This document shows, one piece after another, positions 1-5,043 of a stretch of 5,043 nucleotides of DNA. The notes below the pieces were generated by a model. That model was not told where the DNA came from. It made no database searches and saw only the letters and a list, made by a program, of their open reading frames with translations. This DNA is from Candidatus Heimdallarchaeota archaeon LC_2 (GTDB lineage: Archaea; Asgardarchaeota; Heimdallarchaeia; Heimdallarchaeales; Kariarchaeaceae): contig MDVR01000098.1 of NCBI GenBank assembly GCA_001940725.1, positions 1 to 5,043 of the forward strand. Direction: 5' to 3'. The position numbers were made by a program, and so were the translations under genes. Numbering within the stretch: the stretch's first letter is position 1; each line of letters opens with the position of its first letter.

Positions 1-3000
1 TAAGCAGCAATCCCGGCATAATCTATGTTTAAAGTATTTTGAATATTGTCAGATGTTTCATTGTCACCACTATATCTCCAAATAATTGTCTCGTTCAGAA
101 TATTAAAATCAGTTAAAGTAAAATTATACCATTGCTCTGTGCTCCCAATCCTGGTACCTAGTGGATCTATCCAATCCATTGAACTATGATTCCACATTTG
201 GATTTCAAAACTTTCTGAAGAATCAGAGCTTGAACCATTAATCGTTAAAAGGTAATTTTCTTTGTTTAAATCTACACTCTGAACCTTATGCTCCCATTCT
301 AGTTGATAATTTGTATAAGTGAGTATAACCGCATCAATTTGCCAACTATCTTGAGTCGAATCTGAATTGGGTGAACCGTCCCTAAAACGAATAGTAAATG
401 TATTAGTTGTCACAAAATTTGTAATGGATATGTTATTCCATTGACTCGCGTTTAGATCTGACACTAGATTAATCCAATTACTACCATTCCAATAATCAAC
501 TAGGATATTTTCTGAACTTAATGTACCAGTATAAATTCCCAATTTCTTTGCTGGTTCCAAAGGTACTGATAAGAATTGCAACTCTAAATCTAATTGATTT
601 GTCATTTGTATTGGTGAGCTTGAAAATGTTGTTGTCCCAACTGTAGATCCATCATTCCCGTTAGGTCCATAATCTATAAAATCATTATTAAATTTGAAAT
701 AAGACTCAAGGCCTGTTTCATCTCCTGATAAGGTTGTGTTGTAATCATTTTGAATTTCTGTTATTGATCGATCAACGGAGAAATATCTTAATTCATCTCC
801 AGAACCATTAATTGGGGTATTACCTTTATCTGCCATAAAAGTATTGAGAGTGGAAGTTTTATCTGAAACTTTGACTAACCAATCGCTTCGAGAATTATCA
901 AGTGTAGGGGAGGTATTTTCATCTCCCACATAAAGATTTATTGTATTTGTTTGTTCATTCCATGTGATTGCTAGGAAATACCATGTCCCAGTCCCAAATA
1001 ATGATATTGTCTTAATAGAATTATTTTCACCCCATTCAAATTCAAATTCACCACTACCTCTTTGTTCAATTCGAAATTCGGATGTTTGTCCCCAGATTCT
1101 ATCACCTAGTGAATTGAATTTAAACCAAAAACTAATAGTTCCTTTTTCAGAACCCCAACTGGTAGACCCATCGCCAATAATGAAATATTCAGTCCCTGTG
1201 GTGCTCAATGACGTCATATCTGTAAATACTGGTTTGGGAGAATTGACAAATGCAATTGTTCCTTCCTGTGTCGCATCATCATTATTTGGTCCCAAATCAT
1301 CGAAATTATTGTTGAATCTAAAATATGATTTCAAATTTGGTTCATTACCAGTAAGTATTCTATTATAATCAGATTGAATATCTTCTATATTCCTGTCAAA
1401 ATCGTAATATCTAAGCTCATCCCCAGATCCATTCAATCGTGAACCCGCTGGCGATGAAAGGAATCGGTTATCTGTTATAGATACTGTGCTCAAAGTAGAT
1501 GTCCAAGTCGTGGTTGATGCATCAATTGTGGGTTTGTTGTATTCATCTCCAACATAAAATTTCAAAGTGTTTGTGTTTTCATTCCAAGTGACTGCAATAA
1601 AATACCATTTATCGACAGATAATGAAGTTACTCCAAGCAATGAACCGCTAGCACCCCAATCGAGTTCAAAAGTACTTCCAAGATTATCAATTTCGAAGTT
1701 TCCGTCAAGGCCCCAGGGGCGACCACCAAATTCTCTAGCGTTTACCCAAAAACTAATCGTTCCCGTTGGGCTTCTCCAATCAGCGGTACCACCACCAATA
1801 TGTATGTACCCAGCTCCATTACCTTGAAGTGCATAATCATTTACATTTTCAGTTATCGTGTCGTACACGGAATCTATATCTTGTTCAGATGCAAAATTTG
1901 AATGTGTCCCTAAGTCGTTAATTCCATCTAAATTAGAATAAATATTATCTACAGGGTCTTGAAATGTTCTAATTAAGCTAGTTGCTGGATCAGATTGATT
2001 AAGTGCAAACTCCGAACCTAGTGAGTAAAATGTACTTGGGCTATCCTGATTGTTAAATTCTGTTGCAATCCATTGTGCAGATCTTGCAGTATTAGAGATC
2101 CTTAATTCATCGATCCAACCACCAAATTTTCTTCCATCACTTCTCCTTCCAAAATTAAGATCACTCGTGGTTGCCAATATATTCCCCACTGCAGCATTGG
2201 AAGAAATTAAAACCCCATCAATATAGGAAAAGAATCTTGGATTTGATCCAAGCGATCCGTCATATACCATCACTAATTTTGTCCAAGTCGCTGAATTAAT
2301 TGTTCCTGTATCATAACGGTAATGGGCTGTACCGGTTGTTACCCTATGATTCAAGAGTGTTGGATTGGATCCCCCATCTATTCCTAACATATACCTTTCT
2401 AAATTTGATGAAGGCGCTTTCTCAATAATGGCAGCATCCTCCAAAGATGGTAAACTTGGCAAATATATCCAAGCTTCCAGTGTAATTTGATTTCCAGTAA
2501 TGTCTAAACTTGCACTATTTGGAACAATTATATAATCATTAGCATCGCTATAATCGAGTTCTAAACCATTACTCAGTTTCCCAGGTATCAGATCATCTGA
2601 CGTTAGAGTACTTTGTGCGGTTCCATCATTACTATTTATTGTACTATCATAGATCGTTGCACCACTTGCGGGGTTGTCATTCAAATGCCAAACGCCAGCA
2701 TAGTTACTATCCCAAACAGCAGTAGGATTTTGTTGGGACCCTAGCGCAGAATCCCCGTATTTCATTGTAATGGTAGTATTTACAGTACCTGATAAATCAG
2801 CTTGAACCCATACTATTAATTCAGCTTCAGTACCACTATAATTCGGATCATAACTAATGATTTCATGTGGCATTTGTGTTCCGGAGTTATCAAAAAAGGC
2901 AATATCATCTCCATCAGTTTGAGCGTGAGCTTTCAAATCTACATCAATAAATGTAAGAAAAACTGGGAAATTGCTTACATCACCTGAAACCTTAGTATTA

Positions 3001-4316
3001 TCGATAGTAATTTGCTTATAAAATTCCCAAGGATCATTATAATAAAATTCATTTGTTAACGAGTGGAAAACACTAGGATTGTTTTGATTATTATATTCAG
3101 TTCCGATCCAATCAGTGGTCTTCACGATATTGCTTACTTTTACATCATCCAAAACACCATCAAATATTTCTCCTGTAAACACACGATTGTAACCAATATA
3201 AAACGGATTTGTATTTGTATTCAAAGTGCCTAAACCAAAATTATTTGTTCCTTGAAGGATACCATTAATATAGAAACTACCTATTGAAGTTCCACTGTCA
3301 TATGAAAATGTAATATATTGCCATGTCCCAGTTATAGCATCATAAGGAGTATTCCATTCAACTGTACCAGATCCTCCGGTAAGTCCAATAAAATATTCTC
3401 CTGCATTGTCAATGACTAAATATAGATCTTCGTTAGCTTGGGCTACAGAACCAATTATTCCATCTGATTTTGACAAAATGGTTTGCCAAATATTAGTAAC
3501 CTCAGGTTTGATCCACGCACTTACTGTTAAGGTGTTTGAAATTGTTAAGCTTGCACTATTAGTAATTGAAATATTTTGCCCAGCTGTATCAGAGAATTCA
3601 ATTCCACTAGAAATTTTACCATCGTTTGTTACAATTGTCCCACTGCCAATGCCATCATTTGAATTAGAACTTGAATCAATTATACTTGTGGGAGGGTTTT
3701 CAGAAAGATGCCAAACACCCGCATAATCAGAATTCCATACTCCATCTGAATTCCCTTGATAATTCATTGTCGAATTCCCATATTTCATAGTCAATCTAGT
3801 GTCAATTGTACTTGATAAATCGGATTTTACCCATGCAACTAATTCAGCATGTGTTGAATTATAATTAGGGTTATATGTTTCTATTTCGTGAGGTAGTTGT
3901 GTTCCTGAGAGATCAAAGAATGCAATATCATCTCCATCTAATTGGGCATTTCTTTTTATATCTTTATCAACGATAGAAATAAGTACAGGGAAACCTGTTA
4001 AATCGGTTAGTACTTGATGATGATTTATATTAATGTATTTATAATTTGTCCAGTTTTCATTTATTTGGCTTATCCCTTTCCCTATATCTTTTTCAAAGAT
4101 TGTTTCATCCGAAGCATCCAACACTTGTGCATCCAGATAACTGGTTGAAGCACTGGTACCTTTGTTTGAAACGGAATCCTGATCGGAATCACTATCAACA
4201 TTGTTATCTACATAAGCAGTCTGTGCATTGGCTGGGCTTTGAGAAACTAGCACAAATATAAAAAATAAAGCTATAGCTATCACAGATAGTTTTCGATTCG
4301 ATGATACATAATTCAT
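1..4316 (-). CDS. Giant secreted DUF2341/LamG modular surface protein (C-terminus beyond window)
   Basis: The reading frame is open from ATG at 4316 to the left edge, giving at least 1438 residues; the stop lies outside the window. Residues 1-31 are a signal peptide. Residues 33-85 are an acidic Ser/Asp linker. DUF2341 follows at about 89-190, with GDDIAFFD, LPHEIE and LTMKYGN motifs, then a LamG/concanavalin-like domain at about 200-400 opening with GVWHL. The pair repeats at about 430-530 and 541-745. Two further LamG-like modules (827-1033, 1034-1239) and a pair of beta-rich repeats (1242-1438) complete the visible part. No cysteine occurs, and N-X-S/T sequons are frequent. LamG domains generally bind glycans or proteins, so I infer an exported adhesin, cell-surface or glycan-binding role; no catalytic site is recognisable. 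The ATG is preferred because the signal peptide begins directly after it and AGAGG lies 9 nt upstream. The anchor and the true length cannot be seen. The family assignment is firm; the specific function is unknown. Confidence 0.93.
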   Translation of the reverse strand, partial: MNYVSSNRKLSVIAIALFFIFVLVSQSPANAQTAYVDNNVDSDSDQDSVSNKGTSASTSYLDAQVLDASDETIFEKDIGKGISQINENWTNYKYININHHQVLTDLTGFPVLISIVDKDIKRNAQLDGDDIAFFDLSGTQLPHEIETYNPNYNSTHAELVAWVKSDLSSTIDTRLTMKYGNSTMNYQGNSDGVWNSDYAGVWHLSENPPTSIIDSSSNSNDGIGSGTIVTNDGKISSGIEFSDTAGQNISITNSASLTISNTLTVSAWIKPEVTNIWQTILSKSDGIIGSVAQANEDLYLVIDNAGEYFIGLTGGSGTVEWNTPYDAITGTWQYITFSYDSGTSIGSFYINGILQGTNNFGLGTLNTNTNPFYIGYNRVFTGEIFDGVLDDVKVSNIVKTTDWIGTEYNNQNNPSVFHSLTNEFYYNDPWEFYKQITIDNTKVSGDVSNFPVFLTFIDVDLKAHAQTDGDDIAFFDNSGTQMPHEIISYDPNYSGTEAELIVWVQADLSGTVNTTITMKYGDSALGSQQNPTAVWDSNYAGVWHLNDNPASGATIYDSTINSNDGTAQSTLTSDDLIPGKLSNGLELDYSDANDYIIVPNSASLDITGNQITLEAWIYLPSLPSLEDAAIIEKAPSSNLERYMLGIDGGSNPTLLNHRVTTGTAHYRYDTGTINSATWTKLVMVYDGSLGSNPRFFSYIDGVLISSNAAVGNILATTSDLNFGRRSDGRKFGGWIDELRISNTARSAQWIATEFNNQDSPSTFYSLGSEFALNQSDPATSLIRTFQDPVDNIYSNLDGINDLGTHSNFASEQDIDSVYDTITENVNDYALQGNGAGYIHIGGGTADWRSPTGTISFWVNAREFGGRPWGLDGNFEIDNLGSTFELDWGASGSLLGVTSLSVDKWYFIAVTWNENTNTLKFYVGDEYNKPTIDASTTTWTSTLSTVSITDNRFLSSPAGSRLNGSGDELRYYDFDRNIEDIQSDYNRILTGNEPNLKSYFRFNNNFDDLGPNNDDATQEGTIAFVNSPKPVFTDMTSLSTTGTEYFIIGDGSTSWGSEKGTISFWFKFNSLGDRIWGQTSEFRIEQRGSGEFEFEWGENNSIKTISLFGTGTWYFLAITWNEQTNTINLYVGDENTSPTLDNSRSDWLVKVSDKTSTLNTFMADKGNTPINGSGDELRYFSVDRSITEIQNDYNTTLSGDETGLESYFKFNNDFIDYGPNGNDGSTVGTTTFSSSPIQMTNQLDLELQFLSVPLEPAKKLGIYTGTLSSENILVDYWNGSNWINLVSDLNASQWNNISITNFVTTNTFTIRFRDGSPNSDSTQDSWQIDAVILTYTNYQLEWEHKVQSVDLNKENYLLTINGSSSDSSESFEIQMWNHSSMDWIDPLGTRIGSTEQWYNFTLTDFNILNETIIWRYSGDNETSDNIQNTLNIDYAGIAA
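3..593 (-). other. C-terminal pair of beta-rich repeats, about 98 residues each
   Basis: Residues 1242-1339 and 1340-1438 look like two copies of one beta-sandwich unit. Shared elements in order are LELQFLS/LEWEHKV, YWNGSNWINL/MWNHSSMDWIDPL, WNNISITNF/WYNFTLTDF, FTIRFRDG/TIIWRYSGDN, and WQIDAVIL/LNIDYAGI. I cannot name the family from sequence alone; a carbohydrate-binding or adhesion-type jelly roll is a guess. Eight N-X-S/T sequons fall in this stretch. The second copy runs to the window edge, and more copies may follow outside. Confidence 0.55.
600..1838 (-). other. Modules 3 and 4: tandem LamG-like repeats, about 207 residues each
   Basis: Residues 827-1033 and 1034-1239 align with each other at a steady spacing of 207-208 residues. 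Matched landmarks are GTISFW (W857/W1064), ADW/TSW (W847/W1054), KWYFIAVTWNENTNT versus TWYFLAITWNEQTNT, YVGDE, and GSGDELRYY versus GSGDELRYF (G965/G1173). Each repeat ends with a DIQSDYN/EIQNDYN helix-like segment, then SYFRFNN or SYFKFNN and a GPN motif. No DUF2341 precedes these two copies. LamG-like folding is inferred from the GTISFW, WYFIAVTW and GDELRYY strands. Confidence 0.75.
2007..3035 (-). other. Module 2: DUF2341 followed by LamG domain
   Basis: This covers residues 428-770. It begins DPWEFYKQITID and repeats the module 1 signature: FPVFLTFIDVD, DGDDIAFFD, MPHEI, ELIVWVQADL, ITMKYGDS, then AGVWHLNDNP (W543). LamG strands continue with ITLEAWIYLP, FFSYIDGVLIS, GWIDELRISN and QWIATEFNNQ (W749). 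GWIDELRISN is the usual C-terminal LamG strand. The two modules are clearly paralogous but well diverged, so this duplication is old, unlike the 482-bp tandem repeat. Confidence 0.85.
3045..4055 (-). other. Module 1: DUF2341 followed by LamG domain
   Basis: This covers residues 88-424. The DUF2341 part begins NWTNYKYININ and carries FPVLISIVD, DGDDIAFFD, LPHEIE, ELVAWVKSDL and LTMKYGN. The LamG part begins AGVWHL (W202), contains LTVSAWIK and FYINGILQG, and ends with DGVLDDVKVSN and DWIGTEYNNQ (W403). The order DUF2341 then LamG, joined through a VWNSDYAGVWHL stretch, is a familiar pairing in archaeal and bacterial exported proteins. It aligns with module 2 at a spacing of 341 residues (W89/W430, W202/W543), which indicates ancestral duplication. 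Confidence 0.85.
4224..4316 (-). other. Signal peptide of the giant surface protein
   Basis: Residues 1-31 have the classic Sec layout. A polar N-region contains R8 and K9, a hydrophobic core spans about residues 11-24 (SVIAIALFFIFVLV), and a small-residue end reads SPANA before Gln32. The likely cleavage is ANA|Q, so the mature protein would start at Q32. The segment is exactly repeated in the second 482-bp unit (4706-4798). No lipobox cysteine is present, so this is not a lipoprotein signal. Confidence 0.88.
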
Positions 4317-4325
4317 ACTAGATTT

Positions 4326-4330
4326 CCTCT
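4326..4330 (-). promoter_or_regulatory. Shine-Dalgarno-like AGAGG before the giant gene
   Basis: On the minus strand AGAGG lies 9 nt before the ATG at 4316, and a second GAGG (4332-4335) lies just upstream. Both are purine-rich matches to the anti-SD sequence and support the chosen start codon. The same site precedes the truncated copy at 4808-4812. Confidence 0.55.
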
Positions 4331-4350
4331 GCCTCGATTTTACATAGTCT

Positions 4351-4390
4351 CTATATTATTAAGGCTATCCAATTATAATAAAAATTTGGT
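4351..4390 (-). promoter_or_regulatory. Putative promoter of the giant gene (two TATA-like boxes)
   Basis: Read on the minus strand, ACCAAATTTTTATTATAATT (4371-4390) offers a TATA-like element with an A-rich flank that could act as a BRE in an archaeon; TATAAT within it could serve as a bacterial -10. A second AT-rich box, TTAATAATATAG, lies at 4351-4362. The first would put transcription start about 26 nt downstream, near 4352, leaving a ~35-nt leader that keeps the AGAGG. The second would leave a very short leader that cuts into that site, so the first is preferred. Both are repeated at 4833-4872. AT-richness makes chance matches likely. Confidence 0.35.
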
Positions 4391-4408
4391 GGATAAATTT
4401 ACTAGGAA

Positions 4409-4798
4409 TTATGTATCATCTAATTGGGCATTTCTTTTTATATCTTTATCAACGATAGAAATAAGTACAGGGAAACCTGTTAAATCGGTTAGTACTTGAT
4501 GATGATTTATATTAATGTATTTATAATTTGTCCAGTTTTCATTTATTTGGCTTATCCCTTTCCCTATATCTTTTTCAAAGATTGTTTCATCCGAAGCATC
4601 CAACACTTGTGCATCCAGATAACTGGTTGAAGCACTGGTACCTTTGTTTGAAACGGAATCCTGATCGGAATCACTATCAACATTGTTATCTACATAAGCA
4701 GTCTGTGCATTGGCTGGGCTTTGAGAAACTAGCACAAATATAAAAAATAAAGCTATAGCTATCACAGATAGTTTTCGATTCGATGATACATAATTCAT
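4409..4798 (-). pseudogene. Truncated 5' copy of the giant surface-protein gene (129 residues)
   Basis: This is an exact nucleotide copy of the first 127 codons of the giant gene, lying upstream of it in the same orientation. It keeps the ATG, the signal peptide, the acidic linker and the first ~40 residues of DUF2341. At the repeat junction the frame passes from NAQLD into DT and then a TAA stop (4409-4411), whereas the intact gene continues NAQLDGDDIAFF. The 100 bp upstream, including the AGAGG and TATA-like boxes, are also duplicated, so the fragment could be transcribed and exported if the arrangement is real. It cannot fold a full DUF2341 domain, so it is most likely a non-functional by-product of the duplication or of an assembly error. 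Confidence 0.8.
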
Positions 4799-4890
4799 AC
4801 TAGATTTCCTCTGCCTCGATTTTACATAGTCTCTATATTATTAAGGCTATCCAATTATAATAAAAATTTGGTGGATAAATTTACTAGGAA

Positions 4891-5043
4891 TTATGTATCA
4901 TCTAATTGGGCATTTCTTTTTATATCTTTATCAACGATAGAAATAAGTACAGGGAAACCTGTTAAATCGGTTAGTACTTGATGATGATTTATATTAATGT
5001 ATTTATAATTTGTCCAGTTTTCATTTATTTGGCTTATCCCTTT
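4891..5043 (-). pseudogene. Partial third copy of the truncated gene start
   Basis: This encodes residues 80-129 of another truncated copy, identical to the corresponding part of the copy at 4409-4798, including the same DT-stop ending (TAA at 4891-4893). Its start codon would lie 237 bases beyond the right edge if the 482-bp periodicity continues. It shows that the tandem repeat is more than a simple two-copy duplication as presented. Confidence 0.75.

Larger units (their letters stand above)
4300..4420. repeat. Imperfect inverted repeat flanking the promoter region
   Basis: The left arm is 4300-4321 and overlaps the gene's start codon; the right arm is 4402-4420 and spans the 482-bp junction. 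The core gaattatgtatcatc at 4406-4420 is the exact reverse complement of 4300-4314. Beyond a 3-base indel (TAT, present only on the left arm) the match continues through ctag, giving 19 paired bases. About 80 bp with the promoter elements lie between the arms. The structure recurs at 4782-4902 because of the tandem repeat. Confidence 0.8.
3935..5043. repeat. Perfect 482-bp direct tandem repeat, about 2.3 copies
   Basis: Units are 3935-4416, 4417-4898 and 4899-5043 (145 bp, cut by the window). I compared the copies base by base and saw no difference. Each unit contains, on the minus strand, 100 bp of upstream DNA with the promoter and the first ~127 codons of the giant gene. The unit boundary joins upstream DNA ending ...attatgtat to internal coding DNA beginning catctaattggg. 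A catct motif occurs twice near the internal breakpoint (3929-3933 and 3935-3939), so microhomology-mediated joining is plausible. The length 482 is not a multiple of three. No transposase, integrase or target-site duplication is present. Confidence 0.95.

Noticed and set aside
964..1368. Plus-strand open frame of 134 codons
   Set aside because: It lies wholly antisense to the verified giant gene, has no ribosome site or recognisable domain, and its composition is what the complement of LamG-coding DNA gives.
1567..1827. Plus-strand open frame of 86 codons
   Set aside because: Antisense shadow of the third LamG-like module, with no supporting start signal or motif.
3406..3726. Plus-strand open frame of 106 codons
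   Set aside because: Antisense shadow of the first LamG domain; the hydrophobic stretches mirror its beta-strand codons.
4046..4743. Two identical 71-codon plus-strand frames (4046-4261 and 4528-4743)
   Set aside because: Both start at TTG and are antisense to the signal-peptide region; they are identical only because the 482-bp unit is repeated, so this is not independent conservation.
3935..5043. CRISPR array or insertion sequence as explanation of the repeats
   Set aside because: The units are 482 bp, directly adjacent with no spacers, and encode only a fragment of the neighbouring gene; no transposase, terminal inverted repeats at unit ends or target duplications are visible.
1..5043. 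Circular element or terminal redundancy joining the window ends
   Set aside because: The first bases (taagcagcaatcccggcata) do not match the last ones, so there is no overlap that would close a circle.
1..5043. tRNA, rRNA, riboswitch or terminator
   Set aside because: The only non-coding stretch is the duplicated 100-bp upstream region, which shows no cloverleaf or known RNA fold, and the giant gene's 3' end lies outside the window.

Overview
The window is AT-rich (roughly one-third G+C by eye) and is almost entirely one very large minus-strand gene. That gene starts at 4316 and is still open at position 1, where it leaves the window. I read its frame triplet by triplet and found no stop over 1438 codons. 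The product is a secreted, cysteine-free, Asn/Ser/Thr/Asp-rich modular surface protein. It has a signal peptide and an acidic linker, then two DUF2341-LamG modules, two more LamG-like modules, and a pair of beta-rich C-terminal repeats. No housekeeping gene is present to fix the taxonomy. The DUF2341/LamG architecture, the many N-X-S/T sequons, the absence of Cys and an AT-rich promoter with TATA-like boxes suit an archaeon, perhaps a marine Nitrososphaeria or Thermoplasmatota lineage. A bacterium is not excluded.

Layout: positions 1-4316 hold the giant gene, lacking its C-terminus. Positions 4317-4416 are its upstream region, with a Shine-Dalgarno-like AGAGG and two TATA-like boxes. From 3935 to the right edge lies a perfect direct tandem repeat of 482 bp: unit 1 is 3935-4416, unit 2 is 4417-4898, and unit 3 is 4899-5043 and cut by the window edge. 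Each unit carries the first ~127 codons of the gene plus 100 bp of upstream DNA. Unit 1 is the functional 5' end of the giant gene. Unit 2 encodes a 129-residue truncated copy that stops just past the repeat junction. Unit 3 shows the tail of a further truncated copy. The junction also completes an imperfect inverted repeat with the gene's own start codon region.

The two points that deserve attention are the modular surface protein and the 482-bp tandem repeat. The repeat is either a very recent amplification or an assembly/amplification artefact, and its perfect identity and its position at the end of the window make the artefact a serious possibility. I see no RNA genes, CRISPR array, transposase or other mobile element, and I could not identify a new multi-gene system here.
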